Positions 25,085-32,215 of a stretch of 64,000 nt of DNA are shown here, piece after piece. The stretch spans positions 435,001 to 499,000 of the forward strand of contig JAPFBL010000118.1 in NCBI GenBank assembly GCA_026182355.1. Reading direction: 5' to 3'. Source of the DNA: Hermatobates lingyangjiaoensis (lineage: Eukaryota; Arthropoda; Insecta; Hemiptera; Hermatobatidae). Position numbers and translations under genes: made by a program. Within the stretch, counting starts at the first letter, position 1; the number at the start of each line of letters is the position of its first letter. The notes below the pieces were generated by a model that was not told the DNA's origin, searched no databases, and saw only the letters and a list, made by a program, of their open reading frames with translations.

Positions 25085-25651
25085 CATTGATAAAAGTATC
25101 GACCGTGGAATAGAAACAAAACTAAAGTTTATCGGGACTCGGTCAGTTCTTCAGGTTCAAATTAAACTCTCATTGCCAACGATTCGGTCTTTATTTAAAA
25201 GCTTTTTCATAGGCAGAAGTATAAATTTTGAAACAGAAAAACTGAGTATTACATTAGAAAATTATTTTACAAAAAAAAGTAGTATGTGGATTTTAACAAC
25301 AACTGAAGTCTGAATGATGTTCAGACATTCAGACTTCAGTTGTTGTTAAAATCCACATACTACTTTTCTTTTGCATACTAATAAAGTATTATGTGGATTT
25401 TAAAACAACTGAAGTCTTGCGTACATTATGATGATGCATGTAATACACAGTGGAACATGTTGAATTAAAATACCACATAAAAACTACTTTTCTTTTGTCA
25501 AATAATTTGTAATGTAATACTTAGTTTTTCTGTTTCAAAATTTATACTTCTGCCTATGAAAAAGGTTTTAAATAAAGACCGAAACGTTGGCAATGAGAGT
25601 TTAATTTGAGCCTGAAGAACTGACCTAGTCCCGATAAACTTTAGTTTTATG

Positions 25652-25693
<42 letters not shown>

Positions 25694-28600
25694 TGTGTGT
25701 GTAAATAAAAGAGTTTACAGTTTTTTTGTATAGTGGTTCTTTAAATATCGTTTTTTTCTTTTTTGATCTTTGTGTTTAACAGTTAGGAATATTGGAGGTA
25801 AAGTATTGTTAGTGAACATATTTTCAATTCTTAATATAATTTCAAAATAATTAATTCAATTTAGTGATTTATGAATAAGAGTTAACATGCAATGCTCTTT
25901 CAGGAATACCTTTCATTGAATCAAGTCGTCCATAGGGATCTGGCAGCGAGGAATGTTCTGTTAACAAACGAATTGGTTTGCAAGATCTCAGATTTTGGAC
26001 TTTCAAGGGATGTTTATGAACGATCATACTATAAAAAAACAAGCACAGACAAAATGCCTTTAAAATGGATGGCCATTGAATCTTTGAAACACCAGATATT
26101 TACAACCAAAAGTGACGTGTAAGTGTGGTTCTCTATTAATTTCAATTTACAATTCATTCTTTAAACATATTAAGAAAAAAAATTAATAGAAAATTCCGCA
26201 ATGTTCGCATTTTATTAAATACTTACTACATCATAAAAAAACATATATAACTTACATGTATATCTTTATTTATAATTCCTTATATATTATATTGAAAATT
26301 AACTTGAATTAAGCACTTATTATTGTGTGAACCTAAACAAATGCCCACACACTGTGATGAAATATTTATGTTTTCAAAGTATATGTATACATACATAGAC
26401 AGAGAGGAGAGTTTACAGTTTGTTTAAGCATAATTCTTCAGGGCGTTTCAATAAAATCAATAAATATTACATGAAATCTATTTATTTAAACTCAATAATT
26501 TTTCATGATAACATACAGTAAAGTAAGTTTACTTTAAAATAAAATATATTGAGTTCTGTGACTTTTAATAATTGTATTGGTTTATTTTTATTTAAAAACC
26601 AATTAAAAAGAAGGTAACAGCACACAAATAAGCAAAGGAATAACTCACTTCTATATTTCAACCATCGTCGTCATCAGGAGGCGAAGTTGGTGAAATATAG
26701 AAGTGAGTTATTCCTTTGTCTATCTGTGTGCCACCCTTCTTTTTAATTGGTTTTCATTTAAAAGTCCTCTGTATCATTTCATTTAATTACTTTATTTATA
26801 TATATTTATTTATAACTAGCTGATCTACCCGGCTTTACCGGAGAAATAATTTAATTTTAACTTTAATAATAAATTACATATAACGAAAACAATTTTAATT
26901 TTTGTGTAGTTCCGTTACATTTAACTTTTTTTGAAATTAATACATTATTTAAATTATAGATTACGCAAAAAAGATATAATCTAGCACTGATTATAAATGG
27001 CACGCATTTATAATACAATTGCTAGTTGATAGATTAGACTAAACAAATAATAAAAAGAATATTTTTTGCCGAACAATACATCAAGAAATGTTGAAAGAAG
27101 TCTTAGCTCTTTAAATGTGATACGTCTTATATTTAAACAGATATGTCTTATCTGTTAAATATAATGACACGAATTTTAAACCCACAAAAAGTTTTAATTA
27201 GGAGCCAGTTAGTTAAAGAGGCAAAACCATATCACATTACATTTCATTCAATAATTTCAATTTGAAGACTTCACACAGTTTTAAATGTTTAATTAAAATG
27301 ATATCAGTAAACAAAATTGTCTCTTGAAGGTTTGACTAAAGATATTTTAATGAAATATTCATCAAATTTATGAAGAATCATTGTGTTTAAAAGTGTCAGT
27401 TGAGTGCTAAATGTTAAATTGTACCTACATTCTTCATTATATTATGTTAAGAGTTATTAGTCAAGAATTGTGTTTATACACACAAATACATACAGTGATT
27501 AAGTTTTATATCTGTACATTTTGATTTAAATATTTCTTAAATAATTTTTTATGCTATATATATTACCTTACAAGTTTTACTGATTTAGAGATCATAAACA
27601 TCTTCTAGTTAGATATCATCGATGTATAATAACTTATCTTTTTGCTTATATGGAATAGGGCCGGATACTAATTACTAATAATTTAGTAATAATTACATAC
27701 TTTAAACAAACGAATTAATCAATCAGAAATAAATAAGCAAGCCTTAAATCCATTAAACTTTAACAATACTTTAGCCAAAAAATTTCAATTATGGTTCAAA
27801 TACTATTTATTATTAATATTTGTAATACTATCATGCATACTTAACGCACAGTTAAAGTTAATAAGTTAATTATTTAACGCTTAACTTTCTTTAATGCTTA
27901 AAGCAAGTTAAACCAATTAGATTAGAAAAGTTAATAGTCAACTATTGCCAATAACTACAGCTTTGTTAGGGTTAATAAGAAACCCATGTAAAATTACAAT
28001 AATTGTGTTTAATATCAATCTGAAAACAATAATAAAATTTCTGGTACCTGGTTTGTTTCCAATTGAACAAAGCATGTGGAAATATTAGAAGTTGGTTATT
28101 AATAGGGAATAACCTACCTACGGCCGCCATTACCAATTAAAGTCAAAATGTAAACAAACAGGTTATGCAGCAAACCTTGTCTATTATAATATTTTTGGGA
28201 TATTTGTTCGGTAGCACCTGAACCACAACACAGATTTTAAAAAAAAATTACATAAACCTTCCCAGTGATATACCTAATAATTTCCCAAATTTTCACGGCG
28301 ATTGGATGTATTGTTTTTGAATCTATTGAGTAAATTTAGACAGACACACATTAATTATTATATATATAGATTATATTTACTTGTACTAATTTTTTATTTA
28401 TTTTTATCAAAATTTAAACGTTATTTCAATGTTATTAATCTTTTAAAGAACTGTACTTTATAAATTAATATATCGTTTAAAATTAAATAATTTGTCTGTA
28501 ATGTTGATAAGAATAATTTTGATTTATTGACACTGCTGCCTTTTCCTTTTCTATATCCGCTTTACTGTCGAAAAATAACTATAAAATTAACCTAGTTTTG

Positions 28601-30351
28601 TACGAAATTTTTTTTTTAATATCTTTGTAGTTCTTTAAGAGACTTAATTGACTTATTCATGTTTGTTATAAGGTGGTCGTTTGGAATTGTGCTCTGGGAA
28701 ATAATGACTTTGGGAACAAATCCTTATCCATCTATCCCGAGTAGTGAACTGTTTGTAACTCTTGAAAAGGGATACAGATTGGAAAAACCGGTCAATTGCA
28801 GTGAGTCTATGTAAGTAAAGGTAACTTATTCACATGGATTCATAAAGTCAAAAAAAAGTTATTTGAAAATCAAATGGCAGTGCTGTCTGAGAGGAATAGA
28901 TGAAATACCACTTGAGAGGTACTCACTTTTATATGATCCACAAGTCCAAGGATCACTTCCTTTACAAGAATCTTGAAGCCTTCTTGGGCTTATGCTATAG
29001 AACTTTGGGGCTATGCCAAACCTTCAAATATTCGTCCTATACAAGCCATTCAATCAAAACTACTTAGAAAACTCTCGCATTTCCCATTTTACGTTCCAAA
29101 CATTATCATTTAAAGAGATCTTAAAGAACCCTTCGTTCACGACTATGCAAAAGACCGCTACAAAAGATTCCACAATAAACTATCAACTCATTCAAACCCA
29201 CTTGCTCAAAATCTTTCTTTACTAGTTACTCCCACAAACCCCCAAAGACGACTAAAACGGCAATGGCCACGTGACCTTCTGTCATCATAAAAATTGAAAT
29301 ATAGTTACGCACTCCCACCAATGGGTATCCACCTTATTTCGGCTACAAAATCAAAAAGGTAAAGGAGAAACTCTGAAACAAACTTACTTCTAAATACATG
29401 AAATTGTTGTCGAAGTATAACCAAAATTACAAAAAAAAAAAGAAAAAGTGATTAACCCTGACCAAATTTCGAGAAGAAGAAAAATATTATATAGCAATTT
29501 TATAAATGATTTAATTCAGATAAGGATTTATTTTAATTCCAAGTTGATTTTCATTTAGCTATGAATTAATGCTGTCCTGCTGGCAAGCCTCTCCCAAGAA
29601 TCGGCCGACTTTCTCTGCACTCGTCAACAAACTTCAAGACACATCAACTTTTAATTATCAAACCAATTATATTGAGTTAAGTAAATAAACAAATATCAAG
29701 TATTTTAAAGTGTTCTTTTATTCCAAGAAATCTATTGATGACCATTTTATATTTGTGATGTAACTATGTGCAGCCAAGTAATCAGCATTCACAAATAAAC
29801 ATTTGTTTCCAATACGATAAAATAGGGGTCAGGTTAGCTCAGTGGTTAATGTACTTCGCCTCTAGGCTGGTAGTCTGGGGTTCGATCCACACCTCGCCTT
29901 CAATTTATTCACGGTGAACAAGAGAGGTGAATAAATCTGAGTACGAATATCCTTTAGAGAGGACGTTAACCCGAGCCTGTACGATGTCATCTACTCGTTA
30001 AAGATCCCTACTCGAAATGCACTTCAGTTTGGCAAAATTTAGGACTCCCAATGTAGAATCTGTAGAATCACCCATCAAACAAAAAGCGGTAAACGGTTGA
30101 CGTTATTACCTGCTAGGGAATCGGTTTAAACAATAAAAAAAAATAACAAATAGTGTGTACCACTTCGTTCAGGACCATCGTCATTAAGAAAATGGGCTAA
30201 TCTAGAGAGAAACTTTTCTACTTAAAACGTTTTTAAACCAAAAACAATTAGTCATCCGCTTCTACAATGTGTATACATTCTTTTAGGACATCCTTCGAGT
30301 TATCAGCAGCGTGTGGACGGATATTTGAGAACAGGTGGTAAGATAATATAA
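1897..30351 (+). CDS. tor: Receptor tyrosine kinase with FN3 ectodomain and split kinase, Torso-like (3' part of gene)
   Basis: Joined exons: 1897-2050, 3723-3870, 5575-5701, 9381-9520, 15185-15398, 18549-18715, 19894-19942, 22097-22156, 23901-23968, 25904-26118, 28673-28810, 29559-29680, 30287-30351. All chosen junctions agree in phase and give about 555 residues. Order: end of one FN3 domain, a second FN3 domain, a transmembrane helix, a juxtamembrane region, then a kinase domain. The kinase has [30 protein letters not shown] and DVWSFG, with an insert of about 45 residues between the N-lobe and the [13 protein letters not shown] helix. FN3 repeats plus a split kinase fit insect Torso best. 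Ret, FGFR and PVR relatives usually have cadherin or Ig ectodomains, but the name comes from memory and no search was run. The N-terminus and signal peptide are outside the window. Confidence 0.75.
2056..2880 (+). repeat. Interspersed repeat with an internal tandem duplication
   Basis: About 150 bp at 2056-2205 (AAACAACGTATTTCTAGTGG) is repeated in direct orientation at 2215-2366 with about 85 percent identity by eye. The following AT-rich part, with GTTGAAAATCCGTCT, recurs inverted at 11.56-12.05 kb and 19.3-19.86 kb, which defines a dispersed family. The end near 2780 reads GTGCTGCCCGAGACGGACC. Confidence 0.6.
2951..2990 (+). repeat. Diverged family C fragment with hammerhead remnant
   Basis: CTGAAGA (2953-2959), extra A, a short AAC/GTT pairing, GAAAC. 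It resembles the intact family C motifs at 44.1 and 54.6 kb, but stem III (CACG) is no longer self-complementary. Confidence 0.35.
3723..3870 (+). CDS. tor: RTK exon: first half of the membrane-proximal FN3 domain
   Basis: Follows ATTAG. It encodes [12 protein letters not shown], then RIRLSWDKP (A and B strands with the FN3 tryptophan) and YEIYIYGG. The phase-0 donor GTAGGT at 3871 fits the next exon. A stronger donor, GTAAAC at 3876, would leave phase 1 and break the frame, so the boundary is uncertain by 5 bases. Confidence 0.7.
4163..4925 (+). repeat. GC-rich tandem array, 170-bp period, inside a family A relic
   Basis: GGGCCTAGGTCGGGTCGAGC starts at 4215, 4385, 4555 and 4725, an exact 170-bp period with near-identical units. 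A shorter GGGTCGGGCTTAATACC sub-repeat runs to about 4915. The left flank (4163-4193, GATCTTTCAACC then CAAGCGGTC) is a family A palindrome arm. The array creates overlapping open frames in several phases that show no sign of being genes. The right edge, GGATTTTTTAGCCCCGATC, matches the element at 36.8 kb. Confidence 0.85.
5575..5701 (+). CDS. tor: RTK exon: second half of the membrane-proximal FN3 domain
   Basis: Follows TTTCAG and precedes GTAAAG. It encodes [20 protein letters not shown] and a G-strand ending in FTPSCQPT, the standard FN3 C-terminal half. Ends in phase 1, matching the transmembrane exon. Confidence 0.8.
6375..6845 (+). repeat. Dispersed repeat with an internal CA microsatellite
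   Basis: An inverted relative lies at 48050-48505. Shared blocks include the GATCCATCAAAGATTCTGGA region and CAGTCAACTATTGATTTTGT. The central block (6481-6544) is (CCCA)n followed by about 24 CA units. The other copy has only a short GT/GGGT tract. No TIR was recognised. Confidence 0.7.
6891..7209 (-). mobile_element. tRNA-derived SINE, full length
   Basis: Read on the minus strand it starts at the tRNA-like head with GGTTAGCTCAGTGGTTAAGG (box A) and GGGATTCGATCC (box B relation). It continues through a CGTTAAGCCGTCGGTCCCGA body and ends at a CAA-rich tail. At about 320 bp it is one of the least damaged copies here. No transcription is shown. Confidence 0.8.
7773..8149 (+). mobile_element. 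tRNA-derived SINE, long-tail subtype
   Basis: The head GAGGTTAGCTCAGTAGTTAT and GGGGTTCGATCCCC are clear RNA polymerase III box A and B matches. The tail differs from the copy at 6.9 kb: it includes AATAAGCCACAATTTCAACC and CCTAGAACAGCAC, then (AAAC)n. Two tail subtypes therefore coexist in this window. Confidence 0.8.
8768..9220 (+). mobile_element. Broken SINE, long-tail subtype
   Basis: The body (GGACGTTAAGCCGTCGGTCT) is at 8797-8904 and the tail (AATAAGCCACAATTTCCGGC) at about 9168-9205. They are separated by about 200 bp of unrelated AT-rich sequence. The tRNA head is missing. Confidence 0.6.
9381..9520 (+). CDS. tor: RTK exon: transmembrane helix
   Basis: Follows CTATTTCAG and precedes GTAAGT. 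It encodes a hydrophobic run of about 22 residues ([20 protein letters not shown]) followed by a basic stop-transfer LKKK. Phase 1 in, phase 0 out. Places the kinase in the cytosol. Confidence 0.85.
9843..10432. repeat. 18-bp minisatellite, about 33 units
   Basis: The unit is close to GCACCCGGGCACATTAGT, alternating with GCGCCCGAACACATTAGT. Because 18 is a multiple of three, several frames stay open on both strands as six-residue repeats. These are artefacts of the repeat and not genes. Confidence 0.95.
10650..10689 (+). repeat. CT/TTTC simple repeat
   Basis: An impure (CT)n and (TTTC)n tract inside the hAT-like element. Confidence 0.8.
11560..12055 (-). repeat. Dispersed AT-rich repeat, inverted relative to 2.3-2.8 kb
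   Basis: Shares AACGGATTTTCAACTGCAAT and TTGTTTGCGTAGCC with the element at 2.3-2.8 kb (inverted) and with 19.3-19.75 kb (same strand). No coding signal. Confidence 0.6.
12726..12930. repeat. Palindromic element, family A (copy A2)
   Basis: Arms at about 12726-12805 and 12815-12892. The right arm keeps CUGACGA and stem I (GACU/AGUC), but GAAA has become GAAU. The left arm has a 5-bp insertion next to the core. Both hammerhead-like motifs look dead. Confidence 0.75.
13652..14582 (+). mobile_element. SINE interrupted by a 610-bp insertion
   Basis: The head GGGTTAGCTCAGTGGTTAAC and the first part of the body run to 13781. The body resumes at 14392 with CCGTCGGTCCCGAGCCTGTA and ends in the AACAATAACAAAA tail. 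The insertion is bounded by AGAGGACGTTAAG on both sides (13769-13781 and 14392-14404). Confidence 0.85.
13782..14391 (-). mobile_element. Unidentified retro-insertion with 13-bp target duplication
   Basis: A perfect 13-bp direct repeat flanks the insert, which points to target-primed insertion. On the minus strand the insert ends GATCAAAACAAA, a weak A-rich tail. About 14036-14213 and 14228-14391 are tandem relatives sharing TATTCCCTTATCGGTT and TATTCCCTTGAGG. The GC-richer part (13800-14035, with GAGGTGGACCTC) shares words with 61.5-61.7 kb. No domain was recognised in its 123-codon open frame. Confidence 0.7.
14620..14830 (+). pseudogene. Possible LINE C-terminal relic
   Basis: A broken plus-strand frame reads [17 protein letters not shown] and later SLKTYF. 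This resembles the low-complexity C-terminal tail of Jockey-type reverse transcriptases (compare the clearer copy at 28.9 kb). No catalytic motif is visible. Confidence 0.3.
15185..15398 (+). CDS. tor: RTK exon: juxtamembrane and kinase N-lobe (glycine loop, VAVK lysine)
   Basis: Follows TTCCACAG and precedes GTCTGT. It encodes an acidic juxtamembrane stretch, then [14 protein letters not shown] (the ATP-binding glycine loop) and VAVKTVK (catalytic lysine). Phase 0 in, phase 1 out. Confidence 0.9.
15670..15705 (-). ncRNA. Hammerhead-like motif, family F, left arm
   Basis: On the minus strand: GCUCU, CCGAAGA, extra U, GU(AUUA)AC, GAAA, stem III AGGCCU, U, AGAGC. Stem I is a perfect 5 bp. The core has C in place of U4, and stem II is only 2 bp, so it may be inactive. 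Confidence 0.4.
15779..15814 (+). ncRNA. Hammerhead-like motif, family F, right arm
   Basis: Same sequence as the left arm on the opposite strand: GCUCU, CCGAAGA, U, short stem II, GAAA, AGGCCU, U, AGAGC. The U4 to C change is present in both arms, so it predates formation of the palindrome or was copied between the arms. Confidence 0.4.
15944..16056. repeat. Palindrome of family G, bordered by TA runs
   Basis: About 45-bp arms (AATTAACCGCAGTCTCGGCA left, inverted right) around a small centre, with TA runs at 15889-15905 and 16056-16068. The right arm has CAGU, CUUAAGA, GAAU and ACUG, a layout like a decayed hammerhead (G5 and GAAA changed, no stem II). Confidence 0.8.
16520..17500 (-). mobile_element. 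Penelope-like element fragment, RT end and GIY-YIG domain
   Basis: Minus-strand frames give, from high to low coordinate: CRYVDDCF (RT motif with catalytic Asp pair, about 17470), a connector with [10 protein letters not shown] and VLINNGYSN (17.03-17.24 kb), then [19 protein letters not shown] (16.55-16.97 kb), the PLE GIY-YIG endonuclease. Frames are interrupted, so it is not functional. The right edge meets a plus-strand PLE fragment head to head. Confidence 0.8.
17512..17745 (+). mobile_element. Penelope-like RT fragment in opposite orientation
   Basis: The plus frame reads [31 protein letters not shown] and RYVDDYN: RT palm motifs of the same PLE family as the fragment at 34.5-34.9 kb. 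It stops just past the YVDD box and lies back to back with the minus-strand copy, which also starts at this box. Confidence 0.8.
18200..18237 (-). ncRNA. Hammerhead-like motif, family D, left arm
   Basis: On the minus strand: GCC, CUGAGGA (intact core), extra U, stem II GUCUU with AAGAU (G-U closing), GAAA, CA, UU, GAC. Stem III has lost symmetry and stem I has a mismatch; the other arm keeps GCC/GGC. Confidence 0.4.
18339..18376 (+). ncRNA. Hammerhead-like motif, family D, right arm
   Basis: GCC (18339-18341), AUGAGGA (C3 changed to A), extra U, stem II GUCUU/AAGAC (5 bp), GAAA, ACGU palindrome, U, GGC. Stem I GCC/GGC is perfect. The C3 substitution should weaken it. Confidence 0.4.
18549..18715 (+). 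CDS. tor: RTK exon: helix C to hinge of the kinase
   Basis: Follows GACTCAG and precedes GTTAGT. It encodes [20 protein letters not shown] (helix C with its glutamate), then [18 protein letters not shown] (strand beta5, hinge, helix D). Phase 1 in, phase 0 out. Higher GC than the flanks. Confidence 0.9.
18896..19178 (-). mobile_element. tRNA-derived SINE
   Basis: The minus-strand head GGTTAGCTCAGTGGTTAACG and the body up to CAATG-rich tail sequence. A 50-bp part around GACCGACGGCTTAACGTCC is damaged or deleted. Confidence 0.8.
19300..19860 (-). repeat. Dispersed AT-rich repeat with a poly-G run
   Basis: Same family as 11.56-12.05 kb, continuing through a (G)17 run at 19797-19813 to TCAAAAATAGTTGCTTCG, which matches the 2.1-2.3 kb copies inverted. 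Confidence 0.6.
19894..19942 (+). CDS. tor: RTK exon: kinase insert, part 1
   Basis: A 49-bp exon between TTTTTCAG and GTATGT, encoding an acidic stretch with [14 protein letters not shown]. Phase 0 in, phase 1 out. A small kinase-insert exon is supported mainly by phase and splice sites. Confidence 0.65.
20326..20495 (-). mobile_element. SINE fragment
   Basis: Minus-strand body with GACCGACGGC and the CGAGTACTTGACATTGTACA block. The head near 20470 is degenerate (ATCACTGAGCTGC). Confidence 0.7.
20740..21960 (+). repeat. Direct duplication of about 400 bp flanking a SINE
   Basis: 20755-21030 (TTCACTGACTGTGAACTGC, GGACATAAACAGTGATCATA, AGAAACCGAAACAGTT) recurs in order at 21615-21800. The SINE at 21.24-21.47 kb lies between the copies. 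The second copy carries several short deletions. Confidence 0.7.
21240..21471 (-). mobile_element. tRNA-derived SINE
   Basis: The minus-strand head CAGGTTAGCTCAGTAGTTAA and GGGGTTCGATCCCC are intact box A and B matches. The 3' end stops at TTAGGAGTCG. Confidence 0.8.
21984..22065 (+). repeat. Solo arm of family A (copy A3)
   Basis: Only a right-type arm is present: GACU, UUGACGA-like core (CTTTGACGAAG), then TAAAAGATCTTAGTC. The core is degraded and there is no partner arm. Confidence 0.6.
22097..22156 (+). CDS. tor: RTK exon: kinase insert, part 2
   Basis: A 60-bp exon after GTTACAG and before GTACGT, encoding [17 protein letters not shown]. Phase 1 in and out, consistent with its neighbours. 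Confidence 0.65.
22490..23121. mobile_element. hAT-type non-autonomous element
   Basis: Ends CAGAGATTCCCAAAG and, inverted, CAGAGTTTCTCAAACTTTTT. The flanking 8-mers ATATATGA and ATCTATGA match at 7 of 8. Related inverted to 60777-61376. No transposase frame. Confidence 0.75.
23901..23968 (+). CDS. tor: RTK exon: end of kinase insert and helix E
   Basis: After TTTTCAG and before GTATCG. Encodes [18 protein letters not shown], the start of the C-lobe helix E. Phase 1 in, phase 0 out. Confidence 0.85.
24301..24530. repeat. Palindromic element, family A (copy A4)
   Basis: Includes an outer TTCACGTAAAAACGTGAA hairpin and CAATCAATGATCAAACC on the left. The right arm (24447-24486) keeps CUGACGA, A, stem II AACCG/CGGUU, GAAA and AGAUCU. 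The left arm has lost G12 of GAAA. Confidence 0.75.
24447..24490 (+). ncRNA. Hammerhead-like motif, family A, right arm of A4
   Basis: AACU, CUGACGA, A, stem II AACCG with CGGUU, GAAA, AGAUCU, U, UGUU. The first base of stem II is A here instead of G, which turns the usual G-U pair into A-U, so pairing is kept. Stem I has one mismatch next to the core. Confidence 0.5.
24617..24650 (-). ncRNA. Hammerhead-like motif, family H
   Basis: On the minus strand: CUGACGA, extra C, GA(GGACA)UC, GAAA, stem III AUAU, A, GUAG. Core bases are intact, but stems I and II are weak. Related to motifs at 26648-26682 and 31150-31190. Confidence 0.35.
25086..25645. repeat. Large palindromic element, family E, between TA runs
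   Basis: The arms start GATAAAAGTATCGACCGTGG (left) and end GATAAACTTTAGTTTT (right). The inner parts share GCCTATGAAAAAG and GTAATACTTAGTTTTTCTG inverted. A third arm-like block with AGTATGTGGATTTTAACAAC repeats in the centre. TA runs lie at 25062-25084 and 25651-25663. The inner motif (plus strand 25553-25592: GCC, GGUUU..AAGACC stem, GAAA, ACGU, U, GGC) is hammerhead-like but lacks the CUGANGA box. Confidence 0.8.
25664..25702 (+). repeat. GA then GT microsatellite
   Basis: About 14 GA units followed by GTGTGTGT, directly after the TA run that borders the family E palindrome. Confidence 0.9.
25904..26118 (+). CDS. tor: RTK exon: catalytic loop, DFG and activation segment
   Basis: After CTTTCAG and before GTAAGT. 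Contains [13 protein letters not shown] (catalytic loop), ISDFGLSRD (Mg-binding DFG), the YERSYYKK activation-loop tyrosines and [10 protein letters not shown]. All catalytic residues are present, so the kinase should be active. Phase 0 in, phase 2 out. Confidence 0.95.
26605..26760. repeat. Palindromic element, family H
   Basis: AATTAAAAAGAAGGTAACAG and the AATAACTCACTTCTATATTT region recur inverted to 26755. The left arm (minus strand, 26648-26682) has CUGAUGA, extra C, GAC(GAUG)GUU, GAAA, AUAU, A, GAAG: an intact hammerhead core with a partial stem I. The right arm lacks the core. Confidence 0.75.
26814..28376 (+). repeat. Interspersed element with CTAGCTGATCTACCCGGC end
   Basis: Starts AACTAGCTGATCTACCCGGC and ends with GACAGACACACATTAATTAT and ATATATATAGAT. 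Such ends are common in arthropod interspersed repeats. The interior is AT-rich with no usable frame. Class unknown. Confidence 0.4.
28673..28810 (+). CDS. tor: RTK exon: kinase C-lobe (helix F, G)
   Basis: After TTATAAG and before GTAAGT. Encodes [19 protein letters not shown] and the helix G region. Phase 2 in and out, joining DV|W correctly to the previous exon. Confidence 0.95.
28880..29300 (+). pseudogene. Jockey-type LINE, RT C-terminal tail
   Basis: The frame reads [48 protein letters not shown] and [12 protein letters not shown] with internal stops: the thumb and tail region of Jockey-clade reverse transcriptases. It is 5' truncated, in an RTK intron, and in the same orientation as the gene. 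Confidence 0.75.
29559..29680 (+). CDS. tor: RTK exon: end of kinase domain
   Basis: After TCATTTAG. Encodes [20 protein letters not shown], the final kinase helices with the invariant arginine. If the GTAAAT at 29681 is not used, translation ends at the stop 29686-29688 after YIELSK. If it is used, the frame continues into 30287. Confidence 0.9.
29824..30149 (+). mobile_element. tRNA-derived SINE, full length
   Basis: The head CAGGTTAGCTCAGTGGTTAA and GGGGTTCGATCC, the body with GAGCCTGTACGATGTCA, and the tail CGGTTTAAACAATAAAAAAA. It lies in the last RTK intron or just past the gene. Confidence 0.85.
30287..30351 (+). CDS. tor: RTK exon: probable C-terminal tail
   Basis: After TTCTTTTAG. 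In the phase set by the previous donor it encodes [18 protein letters not shown] and stops at 30349-30351. Two tyrosines could be docking sites. AATAAA at about 30384 could be the polyadenylation signal. It rests on phase and splice sites only. Confidence 0.45.
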
Positions 30352-30389
30352 AATGATGCTTGTAAATTCTTTTACAAGTTTAAAATAAA

Positions 30390-31120
30390 ACGAAGTACAA
30401 CAAACACCTAAAATGCAATTATTTAAAATGTACATACATTATTTTCAAACACCATGTTTTTTTTTAACGAAAGCCAAAAAAAAAACACCATTCATTCAAG
30501 CCTTTGAAGTTTAGAAAAGAAATATGTTTAACCGTAACCTCTAGGTCTGGAATGAGGAATAATATAACAAACATTCCAGGACAACAGAACAACGATAATA
30601 ACCTTTATTGAGAAGGAATTGAAAACATATTCACAGAATAATTGAAAAATTGATATCCTACAATAGTTTCACAAAAGTTCAAAAAAATCATGTTCCTGAT
30701 TATAAAACTACAATGATCTTGTTCTATGCATTTTGAATTACATTCATTAATATAAAAGAATACTTATCATTTGGTTTTAGAAACCTAAATGTACTTACTA
30801 AAATACACATGTAATAAGTGCTAAAGAAAACTCTATAGAAAATGAAAATAGATATTCTTAAAATTAAATAGAGTACATATCACAGATGTATTATCCAATC
30901 GTCAAAATGACAGAAATGCCATCTTTTTTTTAATTCCATATTTTTTTATAAAAAAGTGCACAATGTTTACAAACATTCATAACTTCTGAACATTGTGGTG
31001 AAGTCACTTACAATAACTGTTTTTAACTCCTGTTTACTGTAGTTTTGAAATATTATCAATTTGATAAAATAGTAACAAAATATTGAACTCGATGTTTGCA
31101 CCAACTATCTTGACAAAAAG
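30390..31120. other. AT-rich intergenic stretch
   Basis: No coding frame, tRNA or clear repeat end seen. Several short A and T runs. Confidence 0.5.
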
Positions 31121-31460
31121 AACACACAGAAATGAAACAGAAACTCACTTCTATCTTCCTAATACGAGGTCATCGAAATATAGTAGTGAGTTTTTATTTC
31201 ATTTCAGTGCTAATATGAAACAATTGTTGCTGAAATTGACAAAGTGTTTTCCTTGTAAAATAATCTCTAATGTAATACTTAAGTTTTCAGTTTTTCTGTT
31301 TCTAAATTTATACTTCTGCCTATGAAAAAGGTTTTAAATAAAAACCGAAACATTGCCAATGAGGGTTTTATTTGAACCTGAAGAACTAACCGAGTCCTGA
31401 TAAACTTTTAATTTTTGTTTCTACATCACGGTCGATACTTTTATCAATCTATATTGTATT
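31120..31460 (+). repeat. Family H and family E arm fragments
   Basis: 31150-31197 carries a family H relic (CATCGAAATATAGTAGTGAG, core changed to CUAAUAC). 31230-31460 is a single right arm of family E with CTATGAAAAAGG, GAAACATTGCC and CGGTCGATACTTTTATCAAT. Confidence 0.65.
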
Positions 31461-31464
31461 TATA

Positions 31465-31690
31465 CAATGATCAAACCACAATATGAAGTGTGGAAAAAAA
31501 GACTAAGATCTTTTAACCGTAAAAAGCGGTCTTCGTCAGAGTCAGAAACCCAACAGTTGTTTTTTTTGACTCTAACGAAGACCGCTTGTTATGGTTGAAA
31601 GATCCTAGTCTTTTTTCCCATTTCATTTTGTGGTTTGACCATTGAATGTTATTTCACGCGTTTATGTCTTATATATATATATATATAATG
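31465..31690. repeat. Palindromic element, family A (copy A5)
   Basis: Arms at about 31470-31545 and 31566-31640, then ATTTCACGCGTTTATG and a TA run at 31671-31687. Left arm: GAAA lost. Right arm: CUAACGA instead of CUGACGA. Both hammerhead-like cores are disabled. Confidence 0.75.
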
Positions 31691-32215
31691 ATAAAGGAGA
31701 GGAACAATTGAAACTACAATAACGATTTTAAGAACTGTTTTGATGCTCGCAAAGCAAAATACATACCATTACTGTTAATCAGGTTACCTTTAAAGCTGTT
31801 TCAAACTATATTACTAGTAACAACAATCTTTACGGTATTCAGTTATCTCTGATTGAAATTCCTTTATTCTCAGATAAATATTACGAGTAAAATTTCTTTA
31901 AATATTTGTTTCAGAGTTCAATATTTGGTAACCTACAATTAACCAATGTAGAAAAACTTCATCTTTTATCACTCTACAAGTTAAACAATTTACTGATAAT
32001 TTAAACAGCTAAAGTTATTACAATTCATGCTTCTTAATGATAACAATTAAGTTATTATTAAAGAATTAATAACTTCCAAATTGCATTCGATTTACTAAAA
32101 CAGTGCACCTATTGATTTAGACTTTCCAACTTAGACAATTGATTAACATCAGCTCACATGGTCAAACTAATAAAGTTTAAAATATTTTAGATATTTTAGA
32201 CCAAAAACACTAAAA

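Noticed and set aside
25553..25592. Family E motif as a working hammerhead
   Set aside because: GAAA, ACGU stem III, stem II and GCC/GGC are present, but the CUGANGA box reads UAUGAAAAA, so the catalytic core is absent.
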